DNA of 64,000 bases from Theristus sp. LFF4_11. Lineage: Eukaryota; Nematoda; Chromadorea; Monhysterida; Xyalidae. The translations under genes and the position numbers were made by a program. The notes under the pieces were generated by a model, which was given only the letters and a program-made list of their open reading frames with translations, did not search any database and was not told the DNA's origin. The DNA is taken from NCBI GenBank assembly GCA_030248135.1, contig JASANC010001605.1, positions 1 to 64,000 of the forward strand. The letters are read 5' to 3'. Positions 41,701-52,339 of this stretch are shown one piece after another; positions within the stretch are counted from its first letter, which is position 1, and the number at the start of each line of letters is the position of its first letter.

Positions 41701-42282
41701 TGATACAAGCCAGATTGAGCCGTGCCCTATTGAGACTGACCAAATTGATACAAGCAAGATTGAGCCGTGCCCGATTGAGACTGACCAAATTGATACAAGC
41801 CAGATTGAGCCGTGCCCTATTGAGACTGACCAAATTGATACAAGCCAGATTGAGCCGTGCCCTATTGAGACTGACCAAATTGATACAAGCCAGATTGAGC
41901 CGTGCCCTATTGAGACTGACCAAATTGATACAAGCCAGATTGAGCCGTGCCCTATTGAGACTGACCAAATTGATACAAGCCAGATTGAGCCGTGCCCGAT
42001 TGAGACTGACCAAATTGATACAAGCCAGATTGAGCCGTGCCCTATTGAGACTGACCAAATTGATACAAGCCAGATTGAGCCGTGCCCTATTGAGACTGAC
42101 CAAATTGATACAAGCCAGATTGAGCCGTGCCCTATTGAGACTGACCAAATTGATACAAGCAAGATTGAGCCGTGCCCGATTGAGACTGACCAAATTGATA
42201 CAAGCCCGATTGAGCCGAGCCCGATTGAGCCGAGCCCGATTGAGACGAGCCCGATTGAGACCGGAGCCAGATTGAGGCTGGC
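38780..42282 (+). repeat. Satellite/minisatellite array, 45-bp unit, ~78 copies, with higher-order structure
   Basis: The unit is 45 bp and consists of three diverged 15-bp subunits: CCTATTGAGACTGAC, CAAATTGATACAAGC and CAGATTGAGCCGTGC. Unit variants differ at fixed sites (CCGATT for CCTATT, AAGATT for CAGATT, CCGAGC for CCGTGC). Because 45 and 15 are multiples of three, long stop-free frames exist in five of six frames, but a 5-bp GACTG duplication at about 39015, 39470, 40105 and 41370 shifts every frame. Those markers are 455, 635 and 1265 bp apart, that is 10, 14 and 28 units plus 5 bp, showing segmental amplification. Tandem-repeat DNA rather than a gene. Confidence 0.93.
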
Positions 42283-42316
42283 CAATATAAGACCAACCCA
42301 AACATACACGCTTATA

Positions 42317-43013
42317 AAGGTCTAACTTAAATATGTGCAACATTTCAGGTTAATCAAACAGAAAGCGCTTGTTAAACGTAGAATAAGAAAAAATTCAGAA
42401 AATCAAAACTTGGTCTTTGTAGTCTTTGCAAAGCCATCATTTGTTAAAAGTCGCCGCATTAATTAAGCCGAGTGCGTTCGTTTATGGTGGATTTGAATTA
42501 TAAATGTTCGATTTGTGTCTTAATAAAGTTTCAAAACAATCGGAAATGTGAGTTCAGCTAGCTACCAATCTAGAAAGACACTAATCCAAAATTGCGCCTG
42601 ATCCATGAGACAAACGAAGAATAGGACAGAAACAGGTCGTGGTTGAAAAATCATACAAAAATATCTTTGTCAATCTGATCATTCGCACCATTTTACCAAC
42701 CGTTTTCCAGCAACAATAAAACAAAGCGACACTTTTAAAAACATTTAAACAATGATGAAGACCATCAAGACATGTGAAAATTGTGTTCCAAACGGCGAAA
42801 AAAATTGGCAAGGTGGATTTTCAAAAAGCTTAGTTTTAAAAAGTCGGTGTTATAAAACCGGTATTTTCTTCCACAAAACACGTAGATTTTAATTTATTGG
42901 GGTGAAATTTTACACAGATCTAAGTTAGACCTTTGGGTATGTAACTTTCACATTCTAAATGAATTGGCAGTGGTTGAAGAGTTATAGGCAATCAAATGGT
43001 GACTCACCCTGCA
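42317..43013. mobile_element. Decayed mariner-type MITE next to the satellite
   Basis: AAAGGTCTAACTTAAATATGTG (42316-42337) is mirrored by CACAGATCTAAGTTAGACCTTT near 42912-42933. The right end reads GGTGACTCACCCTG, matching the CAGGGTG-type end of the element at 16348. The left terminus is not visible; the satellite array ends about 35 bp upstream of the first arm. This is probably a degraded relative of the 16348 element. Confidence 0.45.
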
Positions 43014-43070
43014 CAAATGACTTACAATGTAATTCCAAATTTTGAGAATTTACTGCACTATACACTAATA

Positions 43071-44203
43071 CAGGGTGTCCCAAAAAAACATAACAAAAGT
43101 AAATGGCTCGTGCGGCCGACTGGTTGCACGTGAAGCCGTGAAATTTGAAACACTTTTAGAAATAAGGAACACATTTTATCTGTCCAAATTTGATCCCGAA
43201 ATTCTATTTTTTCAATAATATTTCAGCAGAAATGCGTAAAAACTCAAAAATCACCTAACTTCAGCATTTTGACTCAAGATAATCATCGTTATCGTCATCG
43301 AGATTCACATATGGCAGTGGCGCAAGTTCATCTTCAGCTTCGTTTTTACTGATCTCACCAGATTTATCCTCTCGACCCTTTAGTTTCACTTTTTTCAGCA
43401 GCCCAATGTCTTTTTCATTGTTCTCAATGATTGCCGACATTCGGTGTTCGAAATTGATGAGCACTTTCTGGTGCAGCGCCGATCATCGTTGATTTTTTGC
43501 ACACCATTGCGAATTTTGGTTTTCAAATTGTCGAAAATGTTGGGCGCCGAACGGTACACAATTTCCTTCAGGTACCCCAAAAACATAAGTCAAGAGGAAA
43601 ATTGAAACAAGTGCGCGAGTGGTTGTCGGAATCGTTCGGTGACCGCTGGATCGGCCGCATGGGCAGAATTGAATGGCCCGAGAGGAGTCCGGACATGAAG
43701 CCTTTGGCTTCTGCGTTTGGGGGCATCTGACGGATAATGTGGGACATTTTCGGCGCCCACCACTGCAGCGGTGTGCAAAAAAATCACCGATGATCCGGCG
43801 CTGCACCAGAAATTGATCATCAGCTTCAAACATTGAATGTCGGTGTTCGTTGAGAACAATGTAAAACACATTGAGCAGCCGAGAAAAATGAAACTGAACC
43901 ACCGTGAGCATGAACATGATGACATCAGTGAAGTTGAAGCTGACGATGAGCTTGTGCCACTGCCAGATGAGATTCTCGATGACGACAATGATGTTTATCT
44001 TGAGTCAAAAAAACTGAATTTAGGTGATTACGTATTTCTGCTGAAACATTATTGAAAAAGTGGAATTTCGGGATGAAATTTGAACACACAAAATGTGTTC
44101 CTTAATTCTAAAAGTGTTTCAAATTTCACGGCTTCACGTGCAACCAGTCGGTCCCCCGAGCCGTTTACTTTTGTTATGTTTTTTGTTATGTTATGTTATC
44201 CTG
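43071..44203. mobile_element. Foldback mariner derivative, copy 2 (about 1133 bp, opposite orientation)
   Basis: Begins CAGGGTGTCCCAAAAAA after TA. The right end is damaged (a small TTATGTTATG expansion replaces the expected end) but closes with CCTG and TA at 44204-44205. Arms of about 430 bp are inverted copies of each other, and the whole matches copy 1 at 18566-19707 in reverse orientation. Confidence 0.82.
43261..44055. pseudogene. Duplicated transposase C-terminal fragments inside foldback element copy 2
   Basis: Plus strand: [20 protein letters not shown] (around 43630-43690) and later [12 protein letters not shown] with an acidic tail to about 44030. Minus strand: [15 protein letters not shown] (around 43575) then [16 protein letters not shown] and the related acidic tail to 43261. 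This is the same order of broken pieces as copy 1, with independent mutations. Confidence 0.75.
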
Positions 44204-44205
44204 TA

Positions 44206-45924
44206 TGTACAAGACTGAATGGTTTCTATGAAATTTACGAACAACAGAACACGGTTGGTTGGTTCGTCCAAGTCGATGGAATGAAACGAAAGAGCCAATG
44301 TCAAAATTTCACAATGAAAAAGAAAGAAAAAGCACGAAACCAACTGTTGAGTTGCGGCTGCAATGTTGTTGTATTCGTTGAGTGTGCGACCGATTGAGAT
44401 GAGGTGAGCGGTGAGACGGCCAGTCAGTGGAGCACGTTCTCTCATCGGGGCACGCCAGCACAAGCGAACGTTGATGATGATGCACTGCAAAAACAACCGA
44501 GTTCTGTTGCTTGTTTCAAATTCAACCGAAACAATCGACAAGCATTCAGTTGACACACAAGCCAGGGGTCAGCTGAACATGAGCTCAAGCTTAGACGACA
44601 GTGACACGCTTTGCTTGTTTTTTTGCGCAAGTTGCAGAGTTCGCATTTCACATGGGGACATGAAATAAAACGTTCTTTAAAAAACGGTTCAAATCCTAGA
44701 AACTTCTGTTCTGAGTCGAAGAAACAACAAACATTTCGTAGATACAGTTCACGTCTTTAGCAATTGGTATTGGTGATATTGAACCGGATTTTGTCGCAAT
44801 CCCATTTTTATCACGAATTTAAAACAAAAATATTGCAGCTGGACGTTCTGTGGTTACGACGCAGGAAAATTTTGAGAATGAGACAAAGGGAAGCGAAATC
44901 AGTTTTTCGGAACCATGACAAAAATTGTTGCTTTTAGATCTCCATTCGGCATTCATAATTCCAAGTTAAGCAAACCGTGAAGTGTTTTGATTTTTTAGAG
45001 GGACGCGTCTCACTCCAGCAAAGACCAAACGAAACATTTTACCGAAATTGAGGTGTCCATTTGGCTCGTCATAACGACCAAAACATCTTCATAGTCATTG
45101 CCAGTAGTAATTGCCGTGCGATTTCTCACGAACAATTTTGGCTCCTGAAATGAGAAACTGAATTATTGATTCTCTCCCTGCGAACGTGCTGTCATGAACG
45201 CGATTCACTCAGTCTCTGCTGAATTGTGAACTAGTGCTTCCTGGGGCAAGTGTTTGAAAGGCTTGGAATGTATGCTTGTTCAATGTTCCCAGAACGCAGA
45301 GCATGAGAATCTTGCAACGTAAAAAGAACGAATGTATCGGGTTCGGTTGAAATTAACCACCTCAATTGAAACTAAAAATTTTTGCATTCCATATCGGTCC
45401 CATTTTTTCTTCATTCGCAGACTCTGTATCCTGCTGAAATAGATGACAGGTTTAAAGAAACAATTTGTAGTTCAGTAGTGCTGAACCTTTGAGCGCCTGA
45501 ACAAATTCATGACCATAGCAAATTTCAATTATCTTACATCACGTTAGAAAGCAGACATTCGTGCATCAATTTTCGTGAAAAAAACGCAACTGTAGTGTTT
45601 CATGGTTTCATTCAGAGAGGCTCAGCGGTGTGGCACCAACACACTACCAGGCTTTTACAAAGTGGCAGTTAGCATGGTAACGATTTATCATTCTTATCTT
45701 ATCGATAAAAAACATCTTGCTAGCTCGAAGTAAGCATAGTAAAAAACCGTGGATCGAACCGCCGCTGCTTACTTTCGCCAGATCGACATCGCCAACTGCG
45801 GCGGTTAATAATCGCTCGCACTCGCTACGCATCACAATGAAAATTACGCTGTTCTTGCAGTTTTATGGGAGTTCCTGCGGTTCGCGAAATAAAATGAAAT
45901 GAAAGCAAGGCAGGCATGTGCAGG
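44206..45924. other. Non-coding sequence
   Basis: No gene is recognisable. A slightly CG-richer patch lies at 44400-44480. Nothing else is supported. Confidence 0.5.
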
Positions 45925-45932
45925 GGTCAAGC

Positions 45933-46703
45933 CAGTACCGTGGGCGAGGGGGGGGGGTGGGGGGGGGTACACCCCCGCCCAGAGCACCAGAGCCCGTCGG
46001 GTGGGGGGGGGGGGGGGGGGGCACCGTGCCACCCCCCCCTAAAACCGGGCACCCCCCCTCGAAAATTTGGCCGACACCCCCCCCACACCCCCCATGAAAT
46101 TTTGTCTGGCGGAGACCGTAATGCATCATTATTAAAACAGCTGCATCTGCAGTTCCGGTGCTCCTCCTCCATAACACAGGAAAGAAAAAAATGCAAAAAC
46201 TAAATTGATCATTTTCACCTTATCAAAAAGGCTTGGCTTAGGATTAGGATTAGGTTTAGGATTAGGAACCTACAACGACTCATTACAAGCAACCTCAGAT
46301 CAAAAATCAAAAAAATCACTTTTAAGAATGTATACAAATCAAAATTTTCCGTACACCCTAAAATTTTTTCGAAAATCATGATTTTTTGTCTATAAAGTCC
46401 ATAATATAAGCTGAATATGTGATAACTTGACCATCTTCATTGTAATTTCAACGATTTTGCAGCAAAATTTAGCGTTTTTCCTTCAAAATTTAAGCGAAAA
46501 ATTATCATGGGGGGGGGTGGGGGGGGGTGGGCCCCCCCACAGAAAATTTTGAAAAAATGCACCCCCCCATGGGACCCCCATGGGGGGGTCCCACGTTACC
46601 ATAGGTTGGACTTGGACCCCCCCCTCACTTTTTGGTCGGCACCCCCCCCCCCACCGCACCATACCCCCCCCCCTTCGAAAATTGTTTTGGGCCCACGGTA
46701 CTG
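45933..46703 (+). mobile_element. Z-family element, copy 1 (8-bp target duplication)
   Basis: Terminal inverted repeats CAGTACCGTGGGC (45933-45945) and GCCCACGGTACTG (46691-46703). Directly flanking both sides is the same 8-bp sequence GGTCAAGC (45925-45932 and 46704-46711). The interior is dominated by G or C runs separated by AT-rich islands and has no open frame of interest. Eight-bp duplications are typical of hAT elements, but the family cannot be proved without a transposase. A 236-bp segment at about 46105-46340, absent from copy 2, may be a further insertion. Confidence 0.82.
46238..46267 (+). repeat. Degenerate TTAGGA hexamer repeat
   Basis: Five units of TTAGGA with one TTAGGT variant, inside the extra segment of Z copy 1. 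It resembles telomere-type repeats but is far too short and internal. Confidence 0.6.
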
Positions 46704-46721
46704 GGTCAAGCAAGATGAAGG

Positions 46722-47199
46722 CATAGTTGTTCCAGAGCCGAGGGGTTGGGGGGGGGGCGATATAGATAGCTGGAGCAAATTTTCCAGATAGATAGATAGC
46801 TGGAAAATTTTGGGGGGGCCGCGGGGGGGGCCATGTGACTTTGGGGGGGGGGCCGGTCAAAAATTTGAAATTTGATAGATAGATAGCTAAAACGCTAAAA
46901 AGCTATAAAAACAGCAAAATAATGCTAAAAATACACTAAAAATCAAGTATAGACGCGTATTTTACCTAAAATTAGCGAAATTTTCAAGAATTACGAGCAA
47001 AAATGGTCAATTTTGGTCAAAAATTGACTCATTTTATGTCTTCGAAGACAAAAATTTTCAGATAGATAGCTGGCTGAGAAATTTTTTTAGATTAGATAGA
47101 TAATAGCTGAGCCGAAAAAACCTGTCTGATAGAGATAGATTCGAAAATTTTTTGGGGGGGGCCGGCCCCCCCCCCAGGCCCCCCCCTAGAACAACTATG
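46722..47199 (+). mobile_element. X-family element, copy 1 (478 bp)
   Basis: Starts CATAGTTGTTCCAGAGCC and ends CTAGAACAACTATG, the complement of CATAGTTGTTCTAG. Inside are GATA-rich stretches, AT-rich sequence and homopolymeric G or C tracts. The flanks GATGAAGG and GACGTAAA do not match, so this copy lacks a recognisable target duplication, unlike copies 2-4. Confidence 0.72.
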
Positions 47200-47469
47200 G
47201 ACGTAAACCACATCTGATATGCAAGTGCTTCCCGAATGACTTCCGTATGGCGTAACTTTCATGACTTTGTTTTGGTGACCTCATTTACCCCTTTTCCAAA
47301 CGGCTACCATGCCTCTTTTTGTGTTTTGACCCTCAAAACGTCACCAATTGTCCCCAGCAGAAGTGAAACCGGCTTGACGATCAATTCTGATGGTGTCGCG
47401 ACGACACGACACGAAGCAGCAACCAGACAACGTAGCGCTTGCAAACGGAGCAGCTCGGACGCTCAGCCG
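47200..47469. other. Unassigned spacer between transposon clusters
   Basis: About 270 bp of ordinary composition without homopolymer runs. No gene or repeat relationship was recognised within the window. Confidence 0.4.
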
Positions 47470-47500
47470 ATGGGGGGGGTGCCCGGTTTTAAGGGGGTGG

Positions 47501-47970
47501 CATAGTTGTTCTAGGGGGGGGGGCCTGGGGGGGGCCGGCCCCCCCAAAAAAATTTTCGAATCTATCTCTATCAGACAGGTTTTTTCGGCTCAGCTATTAT
47601 CTATCTAAAAAAATTTTCAGCCAGCTATCTATCTAAAAATTTTTGTCTTCGAAGACATAAAATGAGTCAATTTTTGACCAAAATTGACAATTTTTGCTCG
47701 TAATTCTTGAAAATTTCGCTAATTTTAGATAAAATACGCATTTATACTTGATTTTTAGTGTATTTTTAGCATTATTTTGCTGTTTTTATAGCTTTTTAGC
47801 GTTTTAGCTATCTATCTATCAAATTTCAAAATTTTGACCGCCCCCCCCCCCCAAAGTCACATGCCCCCCCGCGGCCCCCCACAAAATTTTCCAGCTATCC
47901 ATCTATCTAGAAAATTTGCTCCAGCTATCTATATCGGCCCCCCCAACCCCTCGGCTCTGGAACAACTATG
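47501..47970 (-). mobile_element. X-family element, copy 2 (470 bp, exact 8-bp duplication)
   Basis: CATAGTTGTTCTAG at the left and CTGGAACAACTATG at the right, flanked on both sides by exactly GGGGGTGG (47493-47500 and 47971-47978). The uninterrupted target, with one copy of that sequence, is seen in reverse complement in Z copy 1 near 46024-46045. Oriented opposite to X copy 1. Confidence 0.88.
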
Positions 47971-48051
47971 GGGGGTGGCACGGTGAGCCCCCCCCCCACC
48001 CGACGGGCTCTGGTCATAGTTGTTCCAGAGCCGAGCCCGAGGGGTTGGGGG

Positions 48052-49082
48052 TAGGGTTAGGGAAAAAAAATCCGGATTTTTTTTAAATTAAAAAAAAATT
48101 AAAAAAATTTTTTTTTACAAGTTAGGTTTGTTCGAAGCGTCTCGTCGAGCTGAGTTCATCTAGACTATTTTCAGAACGATCCGGAAAACTATAAGAGCGA
48201 AAATCGTGTTTTATAGAAATTATGTCCATTTCATAGAGGGAAAGTTGCATTTTCAACAGTAAAACAGGACAATTTTCGACGTGTACTTGAATATTGAACC
48301 GTTCTTAGTTGTTCCTCTTTAGAAAATTACCAAAATTTGACTGTGTTCAAAAATTCCTGTTTGCTGTAGCTAAGTCGGCAACCCCTGTCGACCCGGTCGC
48401 CCCCCCCCCCAAGACACTTACTTTCAGGTTCAACCAGCTATGCTATCTGCCACATGGCGAGAGCCCACTCTTCAAATCATCGTATCGAAAACACGTACCA
48501 TGATTTCGCGATCACGTTGCGGGCAACTGCCAACTAACGCAAGTTTAACACGTTAGTTTAGCTCAGCACGCAAGTTTTAACATGTGGCCATGTTATCGGG
48601 TATCTGAAAAACGGTCGTGTGATGTGGTATTAACCAACATCTCCGCTCCAATTGTTTAACAATATATCCCACAACTCCATTGTAGACCTATAACATACGC
48701 CAATCAACAAAATATCATGTTCATCTCATGGCCTACCGACTGAAAAAACATGTTCTAAGTTGCAAGAAAACGATTTCTGAAACGATATTTCAATTCAGTT
48801 AAGTCATTTCAACGCTAAAAATTGACTCTAGAAGTCATCCAAATCGAAAAACATGGAGTACGTCGGTCAAAATGACCAAATAATGACATGTACCTAAGCA
48901 CACAAAGAAGTTGGGAAGAAAATTTGGTTTGAACTTTCAAAAAATTATGCCATAAATCGAATTTTCAGAGCAAAGTAGAAAAAAAAATTTCAAATTTTTT
49001 TTAAGTTTGAAAAAAAAATCCAAATTTAAAAAAAAACGAAAAAAAAATTTAAAAAAATTTTTTTTCAAAGCCCCTAACCCTA
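48052..49082 (+). mobile_element. Y-family element, copy 1 (1031 bp, telomere-like ends)
   Basis: Terminal inverted repeats TAGGGTTAGGG and CCCTAACCCTA. Both flanks are exactly GTTGGGGG (48044-48051 and 49083-49090), an 8-bp target duplication inside X copy 3. The two sub-terminal regions are A/T homopolymer-rich. The interior is ordinary unique sequence; its open frames (one starting MFLFRKLPKFDCVQ, 48309-48503) are shared with copy 2 only because the DNA is shared, and no domain is recognisable. Confidence 0.88.
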
Positions 49083-49235
49083 GTTGGGGGGGGGCCGATA
49101 TAGATAGCTGGAGCAAATTTTCTAGATAGATAGATAGCTGGAAAATTTTGGGGGGGGGGGCCGCGGGGGGGGGGGGCATGTGATGTGACTTTGGGGGGGG
49201 GGCCGGTCAAAATTTTGAAATTTGATAGATAGATA

Positions 49236-50024
49236 CAGTCGAACTCACTAAAATGTGGAATCAGCTGATTGGTCGAACGAGCGGAGGCTGCTCACACTCC
49301 GCACCGTTCTTTTTTCGTGGATTTGGATTTTATTGAAACGTGTTTTTATGAATTTCCAGCACCCTTTTTGTGCTAAAAATAAACTCAAAGGTTAGAGACC
49401 GCGAAATTTAGAAAATTTTTATGCCACAGCTCAACTCAAAATGTATTTTTTGTTTAATGACGACGACGACGTCGTCGCTTAATTTTTGCGTGTGGACTGA
49501 AAAATAAAAGCCTGAAAGGAGTGCGCTGTGCATGGTTTGCTGCGTGCACCAAGTAAATGAACACAGCAGCTTACCAAAAACAACTTGAAAACGGTGAAAA
49601 TGAAAAATGAAAGCAAAGTCGTCGTCGTGTCGTCGTCGTCCGCGAAGTCGGAACGCATTTTTTTAAATTGCGGACGCATGTCGATCGGTCAGCTAGGAAT
49701 TAAGCCCCCTTCAGCTGGCTACACAGCGCACTCATTTCAGGCTTTTGTCTTTCAGTTCACACGTAAAAATTAAGCGACGACGTCGTCGTCGTCGTCGTCA
49801 GTAAAAAATGGATTTTGAGCTGTTGAATAAAAAAAATTGAATTTCGCAGTTCTCCAACCCTTTGAGTTTATTTTTAGCATGGAAAGGGTGCTGGAAATTC
49901 ACACTCATTCAAAAGAAACACGTTTCAATAAAATCCAAATCCACGAAAAAGAACGGTGCGGCGTGTGAGCAGCCTCCGCTCGGTCGACCAATCAGCTGAT
50001 TCCACATTTTAGTGAGTTCGACTG
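49236..50024. mobile_element. Foldback MITE with ~300-bp inverted repeats and a GAC/GTC triplet stem
   Basis: Begins CAGTCGAACTCACTAAAATG and ends with its complement, flanked by TA at 49234-49235 and 50025-50026. The inverted repeats run about 300 bp inward and each includes a GACGACGAC-type triplet run (near 49460 and 49775-49800). X copy 1 shows the intact target, GATAGATAGATAGCTAAAACG (46878-46898), with a single TA. No coding capacity. It is distinct from the CAGGGTG families. Confidence 0.9.
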
Positions 50025-50735
50025 TAGCTAAAACGCTAAAAAGCTATAAAACCAGCAAAATAATGCTAAAAATACACTAAAAATCAAGTATAAACGCGTA
50101 TTTTACCTAAAATTAGCGAAAATTTCAAGAATTACGAGCAAAAATTGTCAATTTTGGTCAAAAATTAACTCATTTGATGTCTTCGAAGACAAAAATGTTC
50201 AGATAGATAGCTGGCTGAGAAATTTTTTTAGATAGATAATAGCTGAGCCGAAAAAACCTGTTTGATAGAGATAGATTCGAAAATTTTTTGGGGGGAAGGG
50301 CCGGCCCCCCCAGGCCCCCCCCTAGAACAACTATGTCTCTGGTGCTCTGGGGGCAGTACCGTGGGCGGGGGGTAGGGGGGTACACGGTCACCCCCCCCCC
50401 CATCGGACCCCCCCTCGAAAATTTGGCCGACACCCCACCCACACCCCCCATGAAATTTTGTCTGGCGGAGACCCCCCCCCCAAATTTTCCGTACACCCTT
50501 AAATTTTTTTCGAAAATCATGATTTTTTGTCTATAAAGTCCATAATATAAGCTGAATATATGATAACTTGACCATCTTCATTGTAATTTCAAAGATTTTG
50601 CAGCAAAATTTAGCGTTTTTCCTTCAAAATTTAAGCGAAAAAATATCATGGGGGGCAGTAGCGAAAGCGGGACCTTGGGTGAGGGAGGGGGGTGTTTGCC
50701 TAATTTTAGAGGGGGGGTCAGGTGCCTTCTCGGTG

Positions 50736-50820
50736 AGGGGGGTGCACGGGCAGCAAATTTTCTTGAGGGGGGGGGTGCACTGGCAGAAAAATTTCGTGAG
50801 GGGCGGGTGCACGGGATCGC
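50736..50820 (+). repeat. G-rich tandem repeat within Z copy 2
   Basis: Two to three imperfect units of the type GAGGGGGGTGCACGGGCAG followed by an AT-rich stretch. The neighbouring sequence to about 50890 recurs inverted at about 54155-54230. Confidence 0.55.
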
Positions 50821-51205
50821 ACGGGTAATACCAAATTTTTGCCTTAGAAAAACACAGAAATTCTTGTAAAATACAGAATATTTTGTGCAAACAAGCTGCT
50901 TGCTTGGTCAGAAACAACAAAATCTATGCAGGGACAGACACAAACGTCAAGAAAAATGCAAAAATTACGGTATTTTGGAAAAAAATTGAGATGAGATTGA
51001 CCACCGTGTCCGTGAGGGGGGGTGCGCGATCCCGTGTTTTCTCGCGGAGGGGGTGGGGGCCGGGGGGAGTCCAGTACCCGTCCGTGTCGAGGTAAAGGGG
51101 GGAGGGGGGTACACGGGTATCTGCCCGTGCATTTTTTGTGTTTTGGCTTGCCTACTCATGGTGTCTTACACTTCTCTGGTATTATGCCGTGCACTGCAGA
51201 ATAAA

Positions 51206-51229
51206 ACTGACTGACTGACTGACTGACTG
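51206..51229 (+). repeat. ACTG tetranucleotide microsatellite
   Basis: Six consecutive ACTG units. Confidence 0.85.
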
Positions 51230-52154
51230 TGCACGGGCAGGATTTTCTGTTACCATAGGTTGGACCCCCCCTAGGGTTAGGGGCTTTGAAAAAAAATTTT
51301 TTTTTTTGTTTTTTTTTAATTGGATTTTTTTTTCAAACTTAAAAAAAATTTGAAAAATTTTTCTTCTACTTTGCTTTGAAAATTCGATTTATGGCATAAT
51401 TTTTTGAAAGTTCAAACCAAATTTTCTTCCCAACTTCTTTGTGTGCTTAGGTAAATGTCATTATTTGGTCATTTTGACCGACGTACTCCATGTTTTTTGA
51501 TTTGGATGACTTCTAGAGTCAATTTTTAGCGTTGAAATGACTTAACTGAATTGAAATATCGTTTCAGAAATCGTTTTCTTGCAACTTAGAACATGTTTTT
51601 CAGTCGGTAGGCCATGAGATGAACATGATATCTTGTTGATTGGCGTATGTTATAGGTCTACAATGGAGTTGTGCGATATATTGTTAAACAATTTGAGCGG
51701 AGATGTTGGTTAATACCACATCACACGACCGTTTTTCAGATACCCGATAACATGGCCACATGTTAAAACTTGCGTGCTGAGCTAAACTAACGTGTTAAAC
51801 TTGCGTCTGTCAGTTGCCCACAACGTGATCGCGAAATCATGGTACGTGTTTTCGATACGATGATTTGAAGAGTGGGCTCTCGCCATGTGGCAGATAGCAT
51901 AGCTGGTTGAACCTGAAAGTAAGTGTCTTGGGGGGGGGGGGGGCGACCGGGTCGACAGGGGTTGCCGACTTAGCTACAGCAAACAGGAATTTTTGAACAC
52001 AGTCAAATTTTGGTAATTTTCTAAAGAGGAACAACTAAGAACGGTTCAATATTCAAGTACACGTCGAAAATTGTCCTGTTTTACTGTTGAAAATGCAACT
52101 TTCCCTCTATGAAATGGACATAATTTCAATAAAACACGATTTTCGCTCTTATAG

Positions 52155-52290
52155 ACAAACGATCTTGTGGTCCTCGTTCAGTCGTTTATCGAGAGACCCA
52201 GAATACTGGTTTAGTATGGTTATATAGGCACGGAACCCCAATTAACACAATAATTATCACAGTAATCACCAATAATTACCTACTATTAGC
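52155..52290 (-). repeat. 3' LTR of the small retrotransposon
   Basis: 136 bp, identical to 53279-53414. Preceded on the minus strand by the polypurine tract at about 52291-52302. Confidence 0.88.
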
Positions 52291-52339
52291 TTCTTCCCCC
52301 TACAAACAGAAGAAAAAGTAGTGGAAAGCGTATCACATA

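Larger units (their letters stand above)
48015..50335 (+). mobile_element. X-family element, copy 3, interrupted by two later insertions
   Basis: Starts CATAGTTGTTCCAGAGCC, ends CTAGAACAACTATG. Flanks GCTCTGGT (48007-48014) and TCTCTGGT (50336-50343) match at 7 of 8 positions. The span is 2321 bp, but after removing Y copy 1 with its duplication and the foldback MITE with its TA, about 491 bp remain, the same length as the other X copies (461-478). Confidence 0.82.

Noticed and set aside
38780..42282. CRISPR-like array
   Set aside because: The repeats are contiguous with no unique spacers, and the rest of the window is clearly animal nuclear DNA.
38726..42343. Long open frames of up to 853 codons on both strands suggesting giant repeat proteins
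   Set aside because: They are a by-product of a 45-bp unit divisible by three. Five of six frames are open, and a recurring 5-bp duplication shifts the frame, so none is maintained as a gene.
45751..45830. Second tRNA-like B-box (GGATCGAACCG)
   Set aside because: No A-box at the right distance and no cloverleaf could be drawn.
45844..51204. Open frames rich in Gly or Pro in the G/C-tract region
   Set aside because: They come from homopolymer runs inside nested transposons, exist on both strands and contain no domain.
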